NCBI GenBank assembly: GCA_944372525.1
Contig: CALVZL010000040.1
Span: 1-64,000 of the forward strand
DNA: 64,000 bases
Source: an uncultured Clostridia bacterium
Lineage (GTDB): Bacteria > Bacillota > Clostridia > Christensenellales > Borkfalkiaceae
Direction: 5' to 3'
The position numbers and the translations under genes are program-made. Under the pieces are notes generated by a model. It made no database searches and had not been told where the DNA came from. It worked only from the letters and a program-made list of their open reading frames with translations. Position 1 is the first letter of the stretch, and the number at the start of each line of letters is the position of its first letter. Of the stretch, positions 49,433 to 58,880 are shown one piece after another.

Positions 49433-50271
49433 CATGACTCCTCTGCCGCGACGCCGATGCGCTCCCCGCACAGGACGCGCGTCTCCAGTCCCCTGCTCGT
49501 ATTTTCCGCGAATTCCCCGTCCGGAATCACCGTTCCCTTTCGGGTAAACAACACGATCGTCGAACCGCCGAATTCAAACCTTCCCTTTTCCTCGCCGCGC
49601 GCAAAGCTCGTCTTTTCTTCGTTGACAATCCTTCCCACAAACATCGCGCCGATCTCCGCCTGTGCGATCTCGCCGAAATGGCGGGTATGCATGACCGTTA
49701 CGCTCCGCACGTTTTCACACAGCACCCGCCGTGCCCCGAGCGCTACGGGCTGCACGGTATGCAGTTTTCCCCCAAGCAGGCGCGGCGTCTCCGCGCGCCC
49801 GTCGTCGGGATAGTGATACCGATGATAATCGCATACCGTGAGACGAATGACAAAGCAGTATCCGCCGTAAAATGCCGATGCGTCCGCCCCGAGCATACTG
49901 TCCGCCGTATAGGAAAAGCCTTTGACGGTGATTTTTCCCTCCGCCGAGACGGGAAAGAGCGTCAGTCTCCCGTCGCAGGGCGAAGCGAGGGCCGGAGCCG
50001 GCGCAAAGGGACGCAGTTCGGGACGAATCCTGCGCGTGAAGAACGCATTGAAACTGCGGTATTTCTCTGCAAGATACTCCTCCGTACGGATCCCGTTTCG
50101 ACGGATAAACCCTCGGATCAGCGGCTTTGAGAGCGGACTGTCCAAAAAAGCGCTCGCCGCACGGGAGAGCCACCGCGCCGAGAGCAACCGCAACAACAGT
50201 CCTCCGACGCGGTGCCGATACAGAAACCGCAACCCGCCGGAAGGGATCTCTTCCGCAAACGTCTCTCTCAT
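49432..50271 (-). CDS. psd: Phosphatidylserine decarboxylase
   Basis: 279 residues. The self-cleavage site FGGST near the C-terminus (FEFGGSTIVLF) gives the pyruvoyl cofactor; SPCDGRLTLFPV, FVIRLTVCDYHRYHYPDDG and HTRHFGEIAQAEIGAMFVGRI hold the other conserved residues. It makes phosphatidylethanolamine on the membrane. ATG 50271 overlaps the pssA stop by 4 bases. Last gene of the UPF0104-pssA-psd operon. Confidence 0.93.
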   Translation of the reverse strand: MRETFAEEIPSGGLRFLYRHRVGGLLLRLLSARWLSRAASAFLDSPLSKPLIRGFIRRNGIRTEEYLAEKYRSFNAFFTRRIRPELRPFAPAPALASPCDGRLTLFPVSAEGKITVKGFSYTADSMLGADASAFYGGYCFVIRLTVCDYHRYHYPDDGRAETPRLLGGKLHTVQPVALGARRVLCENVRSVTVMHTRHFGEIAQAEIGAMFVGRIVNEEKTSFARGEEKGRFEFGGSTIVLFTRKGTVIPDGEFAENTSRGLETRVLCGERIGVAAEES

Positions 50272-50942
50272 AGTCCCCGCACGCCGCATACGAAATGGCG
50301 GATGAGCATGAGCGCGGTCAACAGGAGCAGCAGCACGAGAATCGTGACAATCAGCCCCTTTGCGCGCAATTTGGGCATCCGAAAGCGAATGACGAAGAGC
50401 GCGGAGGCAAGCAGATAAAACCCGAGCATGATGAGCTTGGTGACGAGCGGAACATGAAACATCGTCGCAACGATATAAAAGACGGGAAGCCCGACCGCCA
50501 CGTTGGTCACGGGAAGTCCTTCGAAGGAGGTGCGTTTTTTCTGCGACCCTTCGATCTCCATGATCTCCTCCGTCACATTATAATAGGCGAGACGGACCAG
50601 CGCACAGAGCACAAAGAGTGCAAACGCAGGATAAAAGAACCACTGGTGCATCCCAAGCCCGAACCCGATCATGACGGGCGCCACACCGAATGCAATGATA
50701 TCGCTCAGCGAATCGATCTGCCCGCCGAAGATCCTCTCTTCGTCGGTCCTGTTCTTGCGCGTCGACGCAACCATCCCGTCGAAGGCATCACACAAACCGG
50801 AGACGAGCAGACAGATCACGCCGATCCCCGGTCTTCCCATGGCAGAAAAGCAAATCCCGATGATCGCGGAAACCACGGACGCATATGTAAGAATTACCCC
50901 GTAATGCCAATACCCGACGACCGCTTTAGACGTTGTTTTCAT
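50268..50942 (-). CDS. pssA: CDP-diacylglycerol-serine O-phosphatidyltransferase
   Basis: 224 residues with about six helices, CDP-alcohol phosphatidyltransferase family. The catalytic segment DAFDGMVASTRKNRTDEERIFGGQIDSLSD follows the DG..A..G...D...D pattern, with serine where many homologues have arginine and an insertion of a few residues. It makes phosphatidylserine. ATG 50942 follows GAGG and overlaps the UPF0104 gene by 17 bases. Confidence 0.9.
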   Translation of the reverse strand: MKTTSKAVVGYWHYGVILTYASVVSAIIGICFSAMGRPGIGVICLLVSGLCDAFDGMVASTRKNRTDEERIFGGQIDSLSDIIAFGVAPVMIGFGLGMHQWFFYPAFALFVLCALVRLAYYNVTEEIMEIEGSQKKRTSFEGLPVTNVAVGLPVFYIVATMFHVPLVTKLIMLGFYLLASALFVIRFRMPKLRAKGLIVTILVLLLLLTALMLIRHFVCGVRGL

Positions 50943-52053
50943 CTTGCACCTCTTCCGTACCTTTGATATTGCTCCCATCATCCCGTGATGCGGAGTCCGT
51001 CCCTCTCTTGTATTTTCTGATACCCGCTGCATGGTAGATCACCATGAAGATTCCGCTCACGATCAGACAGACGTAATACGAAATAACCCGACTGATCATC
51101 ATGGCAGACAGAATAAATGCCTGTTCGAAATGAGTGCTGTAAATATTCAGATAGAGATATTCAAAGGCGCCCACCCCGCCCGGAAGCGGAACAGAGTTGT
51201 ACCCGAGGAGTACAAAGCACTGCATGGAGAACAGATCGACAAACGACGCGCTCGGATCCGCGGCTGCGCACACAAAGCAAGTGATCATTATCTGAGCAAC
51301 GCGCTGGCAGAGATTGAGCAGAAGCGCCTCGAAAATCAAGGTGGGATGCGCCTTGATGACAAGCAGCCCCGCATGGTACTTTTCCACCTCATCCGAAAGC
51401 TTTTTCTCCCACTTTTCCCGATGGCGGACGATGCGAAGCTTGGCAAGCAGGACGACGATCTTTCTCCCGAGCCACAGCACTGCTTTGCGGCAGAAGATAC
51501 AGGCGATGAAAAAGCTGAGCAGCAATCCCTGCACGACAAACCCGGCGATCACCAGAAAGCGGGAAAATCCGCTCTCGACGCCTCCGAGCAGGGAGGGACG
51601 GAGAAGAAATGCCGTCGCCCCCATGATCAGGATGGCGGCGGTATAGGCGATCAGATTAAAGATGAGCGCAAACGTCGACGTTCCCGCCCCGATCCCGTCG
51701 CGCAGCATGTAATATGCAGAAGCGGGTTGCCCTCCCGTTGCAGACGGCGTTATCGCCGAATAATAGACATCCGCCGCAGAATAGGCGAGCGAAGAGACAA
51801 GCTTCCCCCGATGACCCAGTCTGCGGAGGATGACATACAGACTCAGTCCCTCCGCCACAACAAACAGGAGCATGCAACCAAACGCCGCGACGATCATCCA
51901 GGGGTTGGCGGAGGAGAGAAACGCCCCGATGTTTTCAAAATTCAGTTCGCTCTGACTCGCGGCCAGGATCGCGGCGGTAATCCCGACGAGAAGCACCAGA
52001 AACGCAAGATTCAGAAGTTGTTTTTTTGCCTGACGGGACAATTTTTTCGCCAT
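50926..52053 (-). CDS. UPF0104 / LPG-synthase-TM membrane protein in the phospholipid operon
   Basis: 375 residues with about eight helices. Hallmarks: AITPSATGGQPASAYYMLRDG and the C-terminal LLGYNSVPLPGGVGAFEYLYL. It is a paralogue of the 32270 protein and lacks a synthase domain. Being the first gene with pssA and psd, it may flip or scramble a phospholipid made by them; this is inference from context. GGGAG precedes ATG 52053; an ATG seven codons upstream is possible. Confidence 0.87.
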   Translation of the reverse strand: MAKKLSRQAKKQLLNLAFLVLLVGITAAILAASQSELNFENIGAFLSSANPWMIVAAFGCMLLFVVAEGLSLYVILRRLGHRGKLVSSLAYSAADVYYSAITPSATGGQPASAYYMLRDGIGAGTSTFALIFNLIAYTAAILIMGATAFLLRPSLLGGVESGFSRFLVIAGFVVQGLLLSFFIACIFCRKAVLWLGRKIVVLLAKLRIVRHREKWEKKLSDEVEKYHAGLLVIKAHPTLIFEALLLNLCQRVAQIMITCFVCAAADPSASFVDLFSMQCFVLLGYNSVPLPGGVGAFEYLYLNIYSTHFEQAFILSAMMISRVISYYVCLIVSGIFMVIYHAAGIRKYKRGTDSASRDDGSNIKGTEEVQDENNV

Positions 52054-52107
52054 TCCGACTCCCTTTCCGCGCATCGGCCGTTTTGTTCGCCGCTTACTAT
52101 TTTTCTC

Positions 52108-52169
52108 ATTATACTACTTTCTTCCGTAATTGTCAAGGACTATATACTACTTCCTTCCGTAATTGTCAA
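52108..52169 (-). promoter_or_regulatory. Two tandem promoters of the phospholipid operon
   Basis: On the minus strand, TTGACA-17-TATAAT (52131-52136 / 52108-52113) and a second TTGACA-17-TATATA (52164-52169 / 52141-52146). The pair comes from a 33-base tandem duplication. Confidence 0.82.
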
Positions 52170-52176
52170 GGACTAT
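52111..52176. repeat. Tandem 33-bp direct repeat
   Basis: Copies at 52111-52143 and 52144-52176 differ at one base. Each holds one -35 box and spacer; no spacer sequence lies between copies, so this is not CRISPR. Confidence 0.93.
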
Positions 52177-52281
52177 CGCCGGCTCGCAAGAGAACAGCAT
52201 CCCGGAATGTCCGAACAAAATTTACCATCTCGTCATAAGATGAAGCAGAACCGAAAACGGTTCTTCACACGGAGGTAACCA

Positions 52282-52932
52282 ATGTCATTTTTTTCCAATT
52301 TTTCATCGGATCACTGCCCCGGGACGATTTCGGGCAATCCGTTGAACGGACTTTGCGAAAAGGTGTGTATCCAGGCGGAAAAAATCTTCGACGCGGGCAT
52401 CATCCAGACGAGGCTCGACGGCTATACCGTCGTCGCAAATCACTTCACGCCCGCCAATCCTACATATCCTCTCACGTTTCTCAGCGCGCGTTCCCTCTCG
52501 TCCGAGGGAATCGTGACCAATCTTTCCGTCGATCGTCAGGCGGAAAACCAGTTCGCCCGCATACAGGCGACGATCTCCCTTCCCATCGAGATCGTCTACA
52601 CGGATGCGACGGGCGCCGAGGGCAAAGCGACCGGGGCGATCGTCCTTCCGGAAGATGTGCTCATGTTCGTTCCCTCCGCTTCCGTTATGCCTTTTGTTGT
52701 AACAGCGGTCGCGTCCTGCGTCTCCCCCGAGGGACGCTGGCTGGGCAACGATTCGTTCAGCATCAGTGCCTGCGTGACCTGCATCCTGAAAGTTGCCATG
52801 CAGGTGGAGCTGCTCGTTCCGAGCTACGGATATTGCGCCATCCCTCCCGCGCAGGAGTATTCGCAGGAGGTCTGCACGGGATTTTTCGAGCTTCCTCTGT
52901 ATCCTCAGGGGCGAACTTCCAACAAGAGATAG
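52282..52932 (+). CDS. Conserved clostridial cysteine-containing protein, function unknown
   Basis: 216 residues, no signal peptide. An N-terminal segment with spaced cysteines (GLCEKVCIQAEKIFDAGIIQ), a middle beta-rich part, and a C-terminal part with CVSPEGRWLGNDSFSISACVTCILKVAMQVELLVPSYGYCAIPPAQEYSQEVCTGFFELPLYP. I recall this pattern as widespread in clostridia without assigned function; a spore-layer role has been suggested by its occurrence but is not shown here. GGAGG precedes ATG 52282. Monocistronic, with a terminator shared with rqcH. Confidence 0.75.
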   Translation: MSFFSNFSSDHCPGTISGNPLNGLCEKVCIQAEKIFDAGIIQTRLDGYTVVANHFTPANPTYPLTFLSARSLSSEGIVTNLSVDRQAENQFARIQATISLPIEIVYTDATGAEGKATGAIVLPEDVLMFVPSASVMPFVVTAVASCVSPEGRWLGNDSFSISACVTCILKVAMQVELLVPSYGYCAIPPAQEYSQEVCTGFFELPLYPQGRTSNKR

Positions 52933-52959
52933 CGGCTTTGCCGTTCAGCGGAATCGGAA

Positions 52960-52997
52960 AAAAAGCAAACCGGCAACCCGCCGGCTTGCTTTTTTCT
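52960..52997. terminator. Bidirectional terminator
   Basis: Imperfect stem AAGCAAACCGGC / GCCGGCTTGCTT with A-run before and TTTTTTC after; serves the 52282 gene and rqcH. Confidence 0.87.
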
Positions 52998-53002
52998 TTC
53001 CG

Positions 53003-54661
53003 TCATCCGAGCTCCTCCCCTTCCGACGCCTCGGCATACAATGTCCGAAACTCGGTATACACGACAAATCCCGCTTTTGCCCCGGATGGTTTTTTTACAT
53101 ATTTCGCCGGACAGTAATCGACGGCGACCTTTCCCCCCGCCCGCGCTTCGGAATAGCGAACGCAAATGCCTGCCGCAAACAGGAGCGTCTGTTCCGAAAC
53201 CGGATTCCCGCCCGTTCGGATCAGCACATGACAGGAGTGATAGTTCTGTACATGCATCCAGAGATCCTCGGGTGCGGCAGAACGGAGAAGACGATCGTTC
53301 TGCAAATTGTTTCTCCCCGCCTCGATCTTCATGCCGCCGTGCTCGTACCTGCGGCATTCGCTCGGCGGATCGTTTTTTTTCTTCCGCTGTTCGGGCGCTT
53401 TCAGAAGCCCCTCCGAGTACAGCTCCTCTTCCAGGCACCGCAGATCCTTCTCTGTCTCTGCAACCGAGACCGCAGTGAGAAGTCCCGTAAAATAATCCAG
53501 TTCGTTGCGCACTTCTCTCTCCTGCGGAACAAGGATCTCCAACGTGCGTTTCTGCTTTCGATAACGCCGAAAATACGCCTGCGCATTCTGCGAAGGAGAG
53601 AGCAGCGGATCCAGCCGAATTTTACGCGTTGCTCCCTTTTCTTCATAGAAATCCGGCAATTCGCAGGAATTCATCCCCTTTTCCAACCGATACAGATTGG
53701 CGGTAATCAGTTCGCCCTTCACGCGGTTTTCCTCGCAGTCGCTGCATTCCCGCTGTTTCTCCAAAATCTGTGCAAGCCGTTTTTCCTGCTTCTTTTTCGC
53801 CGAGGTTACGGCTGCGGCAAGCCTCCTCCTCAGCCCGTCCAACGCCCGAAGTTCCCGCTTTTTTGCATAAAACACGGTCTCCGCTTCGGATATCGTCGGA
53901 AAAGGCCGGGCCCCCTCTACCGAGCGGGCAAAAAAATCGACCGGCACCCCGTCCCGGCAGAGAATACAGGGTGACACCTCGTCGGAAAAAATATAATCCC
54001 GCACATGCCGCGCAAAATCTCCGCCCCGAAACGCGGCGACGATCTGTTCCGCCGTGCAGGGGGCGAGCCCCGCAACGCGGGAGAACAGAAAACGGGCGAG
54101 ATCCCCCTCGGGAAGGGGCGAAAACAGCGCAGACAGCGCGGCAAGGTCTTCGGGCGAGACCTTGTCCTGCGGTCGAGGAGAGACATAGTCCACCCCCGGC
54201 AAAATTGTCCTCCTGCAATTCTCGTCGAGCGACGTCGTCTTGAGCGCGCCGAGAATCTTACCTTCCTGCGTGAGAATGACATTGGAATATTTCCCCATGA
54301 TTTCGACGACGAGCATCCGTTCGCAACTGGAAAAATCCGAAACGCAATGAAGCCGGAACTGCAAAATGCGTTCAAATCCGGGCGTTGAGACGGAAAGGAT
54401 CTCCGCACCCGAGAGATATTTCCTCAGCAGCATGCAGAAATTAGGCGCAACGGCAGGATTTTCCCTGGTCTCTTCCGTAAAATATACGCCGCACTCCGCT
54501 GCATTTGCATTGACTATCAGTTTAAGCGCCCGCCTTCCCGTGTATATATGAAAAGAGAGTTCTTCGCGGCCGGGCTGGCCGATTTTGTTGATCCGCCCGC
54601 CGCGGAGCACGGAATCCAGCTCCCGCGACAGCAAACGGATGGTAAAGGTATCCTGCGGCAT
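53003..54661 (-). CDS. rqcH: NFACT protein RqcH (ribosome quality control)
   Basis: 552 residues. N-terminal NFACT-N with GGRINKIGQPGREELSF and LVVEIMGKYSNVIL, helix-hairpin-helix and long coiled coil (about 270-430), and the C-terminal NFACT-R with DLWMHVQNYHSCHVLIRT, where the aspartate-tryptophan pair is conserved for tRNA-Ala/nascent-chain work. RqcH adds alanine tails to stalled peptides on 50S subunits. Its neighbour clpP-clpX would degrade such peptides. ATG 54661 has GGGGG upstream; TTG 54673 is an alternative. A consensus promoter lies divergent from tig. Confidence 0.92.
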   Translation of the reverse strand: MPQDTFTIRLLSRELDSVLRGGRINKIGQPGREELSFHIYTGRRALKLIVNANAAECGVYFTEETRENPAVAPNFCMLLRKYLSGAEILSVSTPGFERILQFRLHCVSDFSSCERMLVVEIMGKYSNVILTQEGKILGALKTTSLDENCRRTILPGVDYVSPRPQDKVSPEDLAALSALFSPLPEGDLARFLFSRVAGLAPCTAEQIVAAFRGGDFARHVRDYIFSDEVSPCILCRDGVPVDFFARSVEGARPFPTISEAETVFYAKKRELRALDGLRRRLAAAVTSAKKKQEKRLAQILEKQRECSDCEENRVKGELITANLYRLEKGMNSCELPDFYEEKGATRKIRLDPLLSPSQNAQAYFRRYRKQKRTLEILVPQEREVRNELDYFTGLLTAVSVAETEKDLRCLEEELYSEGLLKAPEQRKKKNDPPSECRRYEHGGMKIEAGRNNLQNDRLLRSAAPEDLWMHVQNYHSCHVLIRTGGNPVSEQTLLFAAGICVRYSEARAGGKVAVDYCPAKYVKKPSGAKAGFVVYTEFRTLYAEASEGEELG

Positions 54662-54688
54662 GATTTCCCCCAAGGATGGTTTTCGGTT

Positions 54689-54717
54689 ATTATACCCGAA
54701 AAGAACAAATTTGTAAA
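54689..54717 (-). promoter_or_regulatory. Promoter of rqcH
   Basis: On the minus strand TTTACA, 17 bases, TATAAT. The leader to ATG 54661 is about 20 bases. Confidence 0.83.
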
Positions 54718-54726
54718 CGAAAACGC

Positions 54727-54755
54727 TTTCCTTTCTCGCGCCGATATGCTAAAAT
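54727..54755 (+). promoter_or_regulatory. Candidate promoter of tig-clpP-clpX
   Basis: TTTCCT, 17 bases, TAAAAT; the -10 is good and the -35 weak. Confidence 0.5.
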
Positions 54756-54816
54756 GTACGGGAGTAAAAATAAGCTTTCTCCGAGAGAAAGCAAAAGAAA
54801 AGATCAGGAGCAAACT

Positions 54817-56139
54817 ATGAAATACGAAGTGGTACCCGCCGAAAAAAGTACGGTCAAGATCACCATCACTTTCACGCCCGAGGAATGGGCGGATGCGAAC
54901 AACAAAGCGTACGTCGCAAACAGAGGCAGGTACGTCGTCAACGGATTCCGCAAAGGGAAGGCGCCCAAGCACGTTCTCGAACTGTATTACGGAAAGGGCT
55001 TGTTCTATGAAGAAGCGCTCAACCTGCTCTATTCCGAACATTACGGAGATATTCTCGAAAAAGAACACAACCGTTTTACACCGGTCGGCGAGCCTGCTCT
55101 CTCCGTCGAAGACATTTCGGATGAAAAAGTTGTTCTCGTCGCGCAGACCCCCGTCAAACCGGACGTGACGATCGACCGCTACAAGGGTATAAAGATCGCG
55201 AAATATGAGTATACTGTCTCGGACGAGGATGTCGAAAAGGAGATCGAGAGCACTCGCGAACGCATCGCAAAGAGCGTTGAGATCTCCGACCGACCCGCTC
55301 AGACGGGCGATCTCGTCAACATCGACTTCACGGGCAAGACGGACGGAAAAGAATTTGAAGGCGGCACGGCAAAGGGATACGATCTCACGCTCGGCTCCGG
55401 GCAGTTCATTCCGGGATTCGAAGACGCCGTCGTCGGCATGCAGACGGGCGAGACCAAAGACATTGCCGTCACGTTCCCCGCCGACTATCAGGCGGAAGAC
55501 CTCAAGGGAAAAGACGCGGTCTTTACCGTAACGCTTCACAAGATCACAGCCAAAGAACTTCCCGCGCTCGATGAAGAATTTGCCAAAAAGATGGGAAGCG
55601 AGTCTGTCGAGGCATATCGCGCAAAAGTAAGAGAACGGCTGGAAAAGAACGCCGCATCCCGCGCGCTCAACGAGACGGAAAACGCCATCGTGACCGAGAT
55701 CGCCAAAGGTGCGCATGCGGAGATCCCGCAGGCAATGATCGACCGCCAGACCGAGGCGTCTCTGCAGAGAATGGAATACAATCTCATGTATCAGGGCGTC
55801 CGTCTCGACGATTACCTCAAATATCTCGGGACGACCCGCGAAGAGTACAAGAAGAACTTCGAGGAAGACTCGAAAAATGCGGTGCTTCGCCAGCTCGTTG
55901 TAGAGAAGATCATTGAGTTGGAGCACATCGAAGCGAGCGAAGAAGAGATCGAAGCAAAGATCGGCGAACAGGCAAAAAGCGTCGGAAAAGAGACGGAAGA
56001 ATATAAGAAGACGATGGATCCCCGTCAGAGGGAATACATCGAAAACGACATCAAGGTGACGAAACTGTTCGACTTCCTTCAGGCAAACAACGAGATGATC
56101 GCGGCGCAGACGCCCGCAACGGCAGAGGAGGCAAAATAA
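54817..56139 (+). CDS. tig: Trigger factor
   Basis: 440 residues. Ribosome-binding N-domain with the signature [14 protein letters not shown] (usual GFRxGKxP), the FKBP domain at about 155-240 ([45 protein letters not shown]), and a helical C-domain. It shields nascent chains and is a prolyl isomerase. AGGAG precedes ATG 54817. Its stop shares an A with the clpP start (TAATG). The tig-clpP-clpX order is conserved in many bacteria. Confidence 0.96.
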   Translation: MKYEVVPAEKSTVKITITFTPEEWADANNKAYVANRGRYVVNGFRKGKAPKHVLELYYGKGLFYEEALNLLYSEHYGDILEKEHNRFTPVGEPALSVEDISDEKVVLVAQTPVKPDVTIDRYKGIKIAKYEYTVSDEDVEKEIESTRERIAKSVEISDRPAQTGDLVNIDFTGKTDGKEFEGGTAKGYDLTLGSGQFIPGFEDAVVGMQTGETKDIAVTFPADYQAEDLKGKDAVFTVTLHKITAKELPALDEEFAKKMGSESVEAYRAKVRERLEKNAASRALNETENAIVTEIAKGAHAEIPQAMIDRQTEASLQRMEYNLMYQGVRLDDYLKYLGTTREEYKKNFEEDSKNAVLRQLVVEKIIELEHIEASEEEIEAKIGEQAKSVGKETEEYKKTMDPRQREYIENDIKVTKLFDFLQANNEMIAAQTPATAEEAK

Positions 56140-56732
56140 TGGACGAAAAAAACGTTCTCATTCCCTATGTGGTCGAACGCACTTCCAGCGGCGAAAGAAG
56201 TTATGACCTCTATTCCCGTCTGCTCGAAGATCGGATCATCTTTCTGAGCGGAGAGATCGACGATGCGGTGGCAAACACGGTGGTCGCACAGCTCATCTAC
56301 CTGGAAGGAAAAGATCCGGGCAAGGACATCAGCCTGTATATCAACAGTCCGGGCGGCTCGGTCACTTCGGGCATGGCGATCTATGACACGATGAACTATA
56401 TCAAGTGCGACGTCTCCACCATCTGCATCGGTATGGCGGCGTCGATGGCGGCATTTCTGCTCTCGTCGGGCGCCAAGGGAAAGCGCTATGCGCTCAAAAA
56501 CAGCGAAGTGATGATCCATCAGCCTCTCGGCGGCGCACAGGGACAGGCGAGCGACATCCGCATTCAGGCAGAGCACATCCTCCGCATCAAGCATAAAATG
56601 AACTCGATTCTTGCCGCCAATACCGGGAAATCTGTCGAGCAGATCGAACGGGACACGGACAGGGACAACTATCTTACGGCAGACGAGGCGTGTGCCTACG
56701 GGCTGATCGACCGAGTCTACGTGAAGCGATAA
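56139..56732 (+). CDS. clpP: ATP-dependent Clp protease proteolytic subunit
   Basis: 197 residues. Catalytic serine in [20 protein letters not shown], histidine in [13 protein letters not shown], aspartate in [15 protein letters not shown]. The N-terminal [23 protein letters not shown] axial loop is present. Forms the 14-mer degradation chamber with ClpX. Confidence 0.97.
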   Translation: MDEKNVLIPYVVERTSSGERSYDLYSRLLEDRIIFLSGEIDDAVANTVVAQLIYLEGKDPGKDISLYINSPGGSVTSGMAIYDTMNYIKCDVSTICIGMAASMAAFLLSSGAKGKRYALKNSEVMIHQPLGGAQGQASDIRIQAEHILRIKHKMNSILAANTGKSVEQIERDTDRDNYLTADEACAYGLIDRVYVKR

Positions 56733-56762
56733 GAAAAAAATAATCTGGGAAACGGGGTGAAC

Positions 56763-57995
56763 ATGGGTAAATACGAACAGAGCTGTTCTTTTTGCGGCAA
56801 AGAAAAATCCAAGACGAAAAAACTCATTGCGGGACCCGACGGCATCTTTATCTGCGACGAATGTGTGGAACTCTGCAAAGACATGCTCGACAAAATGCCT
56901 TCCTCTTCTCCTGCCGAGCAGATCGAGCTGAAGAAACCCGCGGAAATCAAGGAAGAACTCGATCAGTACATCATCGGACAGGACAAGGCAAAGCGCGTCC
57001 TCTCCGTTGCGGTATACAATCATTACAAACGCATCAATTCTCTTGCGCTCGGCAAAAAAGAGGACGATGTCGAGATCGAAAAGAGCAATATTCTGCTCCT
57101 CGGACCGACCGGGAGCGGCAAGACTCTGCTCGCCAGAACGCTTGCGAAAATTCTCAACGTCCCCTTTGCAACCTGCGACGCGACCACGCTCACCGAAGCG
57201 GGTTACGTCGGCGAAGACGTCGAGAACATTTTGCTCAAACTGATACAAAACGCAGACTACGACATCGAACGCGCACAGCGCGGCATCATCTATATCGATG
57301 AGATCGATAAGATTGCGCGCAAAGGGGAAAACGTCTCCATCACGCGGGACGTTTCGGGAGAGGGCGTGCAGCAGGCGCTTCTGAAAATCATCGAAAGCAC
57401 GGTCGCCAACGTCCCTCCGCAGGGCGGAAGAAAGCACCCGCAGCAGGACTGCATGCACATCGACACGACCAACATCCTGTTCATCTGCGGCGGCGCCTTT
57501 GTGGGGCTCGACCGCATCGTGAGCGCAAGAAAGGACGACGCCGGCCTCGGATTCGGCGGGAAAGTCAAATTGAGCGAAAATGAAGTCGACTACACCGTGC
57601 TCGACGATGTGAAACCGCAGGATCTGACAAAATTCGGGCTCATTCCCGAATTTGTGGGAAGAATTCCCATCGTTGTGAGCCTGCAAGCACTCGACGAGGA
57701 CGCGCTCGTGAGCATTCTCACCCGTCCGAAAAATGCCATCATCAAACAGTATCAGAAACTGGTCGGACTGGACGGCGTGAAACTGACCGTCGAAGAAGAT
57801 GCGGTGCGCGAGATCGCCAATACCGCAATCCGCCTGAAAACGGGTGCCCGCGGGCTCCGCACCATCATCGAAGGACTGATGACGGACGTCATGTTCGACA
57901 TTCCGTCTCAGCAGAACGTCGAAGAGGTCGTCATTACCCGCGACTGTGTGCTCAGCGGGGCAAAACCCAAACTTGTGTATAAAAAATCGGCATAA
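56763..57995 (+). CDS. clpX: ClpX ATPase subunit
   Basis: 410 residues. N-terminal zinc domain ([31 protein letters not shown]), Walker A GPTGSGKT, Walker [12 protein letters not shown], pore loop [34 protein letters not shown], the ClpP-binding loop with IGF-like tripeptide (LGFGGKVK region), and the C-terminal sensor [12 protein letters not shown] 56763 with GGGGTG upstream; a GTG two codons earlier is possible. Confidence 0.97.
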   Translation: MGKYEQSCSFCGKEKSKTKKLIAGPDGIFICDECVELCKDMLDKMPSSSPAEQIELKKPAEIKEELDQYIIGQDKAKRVLSVAVYNHYKRINSLALGKKEDDVEIEKSNILLLGPTGSGKTLLARTLAKILNVPFATCDATTLTEAGYVGEDVENILLKLIQNADYDIERAQRGIIYIDEIDKIARKGENVSITRDVSGEGVQQALLKIIESTVANVPPQGGRKHPQQDCMHIDTTNILFICGGAFVGLDRIVSARKDDAGLGFGGKVKLSENEVDYTVLDDVKPQDLTKFGLIPEFVGRIPIVVSLQALDEDALVSILTRPKNAIIKQYQKLVGLDGVKLTVEEDAVREIANTAIRLKTGARGLRTIIEGLMTDVMFDIPSQQNVEEVVITRDCVLSGAKPKLVYKKSA

Positions 57996-58003
57996 TCCGA
58001 ATA

Positions 58004-58040
58004 AAAAAGCGCCCGCGCTGAATGCGCGGGCGCTTTTATC
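58004..58040. terminator. Terminator after clpX (bidirectional)
   Basis: Perfect stem AGCGCCCGCG / CGCGGGCGCT, flanked by AAAAAA and TTTT. Confidence 0.9.
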
Positions 58041-58076
58041 AAAACTCCGTCCCAAACAGGGGACGGAGTTTTTTGC
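58041..58076. terminator. Second terminator, mainly of the 58078 gene
   Basis: Eleven-bp stem AACTCCGTCCC / GGGACGGAGTT with loop AAACAG, then TTTTTTGC on plus; on minus the hairpin follows the 58078 stop by two bases, with AAAACT / TTTTGAT beyond. Confidence 0.85.
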
Positions 58077-58077
58077 T

Positions 58078-58485
58078 TTACTTGTTTTCTTCCGGTTTGT
58101 TCTCCTGCGTCTCCTCGGCCGGCTTGGATTCCGTCGGCTTGCCGCTCTGCACTTTGCTCGCCTTCAGCGAAATACCGCACAGATCCAAAATGCACAATGT
58201 GACAAAGCAGACCGCTTTGATGATCGCACAGACCGACGCCGTCACGACGTAGCCCGCATAGTTTGCCGTCGGCGACATGGTCACGATCGATGAGACGATC
58301 AGCAAAATAATGTCGATTATGGTAAAAACAACCGTGATCAGAAGCACCGTCTTTGCAGAATTGCGCAGGTTTTCGTTATCCGACTTCTGATAAATATATC
58401 CGCCCGCGATCACAAATGCGATGATGCTCAAATAGCCCGTCAGCCATAAAATAAGCTTTTGCCATCTCTCCGATAAATTTTTCAT
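58078..58485 (-). CDS. Four-helix membrane protein of unknown function
   Basis: 135 residues with about three to four helices (LILWLTGYLSIIAFVIAGGYIY, TVLLITVVFTIIDIILLIVSSIV, YAGYVVTASVCAIIKAVCFVTLCIL) and a Glu/Pro/Lys-rich cytoplasmic tail. Family not recognised. GGAG precedes ATG 58485. Its promoter is one of the best in the window. Confidence 0.75.
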   Translation of the reverse strand: MKNLSERWQKLILWLTGYLSIIAFVIAGGYIYQKSDNENLRNSAKTVLLITVVFTIIDIILLIVSSIVTMSPTANYAGYVVTASVCAIIKAVCFVTLCILDLCGISLKASKVQSGKPTESKPAEETQENKPEENK

Positions 58486-58532
58486 AACAATCTCCTGAAA
58501 GTCGCAACTGTATAATATATGCCCTTAGTTGG

Positions 58533-58561
58533 ATTATATCACAGCCTTTTTTTGCTGTCAA
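58533..58561 (-). promoter_or_regulatory. Promoter of the 58078 gene
   Basis: On the minus strand consensus TTGACA, 17 bases, consensus TATAAT; leader about 40 bases. Confidence 0.9.
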
Positions 58562-58569
58562 CATTTTTA

Positions 58570-58603
58570 TAAAAAAAACCGTCCTTCTGCGAGAAAGACG
58601 GTT
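58570..58603 (-). terminator. Terminator of the opp operon
   Basis: Stem AACCGTC / GACGGTT with paired flanks and TTTTTTTT on minus. The stem includes the stop codon of the last gene. Confidence 0.86.
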
Positions 58604-58880
58604 ATCCGTTGATCAAATAATTGATGAATACAAAGACAAGATAGACAATCGTAAACGCCGCCAACGTGCAGAGCATGGGCAAAAGCATCTTTCGCATGAC
58701 GGAAAAGAACGTCTGCGATTTTTCGCGGAAGGTCGACTTCCGCTTGGGAGGAAGATCGCCGCGTTTGCGCGTTCCGCTCATATCCGCGACGGTAGAACCG
58801 TCGTCGTAGTAGACGATCTTCACCTCACGCTTGGGGGTCTCTTTGTTTTCTTCCTGCGCCCCCTTCCCTTTCTTCTTCAT
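58602..58880 (-). CDS. Small single-helix membrane protein closing the opp operon
   Basis: 92 residues: a charged N-terminal part (KKKGKGAQEENKETPKREVK), the segment IVYYDDGSTVADMSGTRKRG, and a C-terminal helix (MLLPMLCTLAAFTIVYLVFVFINYLI). The YYDDGST.ADMS motif is one I associate with clostridial proteins of unknown function. ATG 58880 overlaps the oppF stop (TGATG) with AGGAGG upstream, so it is coupled to the transporter. Confidence 0.75.
   Translation of the reverse strand: MKKKGKGAQEENKETPKREVKIVYYDDGSTVADMSGTRKRGDLPPKRKSTFREKSQTFFSVMRKMLLPMLCTLAAFTIVYLVFVFINYLING

Noticed and set aside
52111..52176. Two near-identical 33-base units as a CRISPR remnant
   Set aside because: The copies abut with no spacer and coincide with promoter elements; no cas gene nearby.
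56079..58055. 658-codon minus-strand frame opposite clpP and clpX
   Set aside because: Antisense to two confident genes; no domain or ribosome site.
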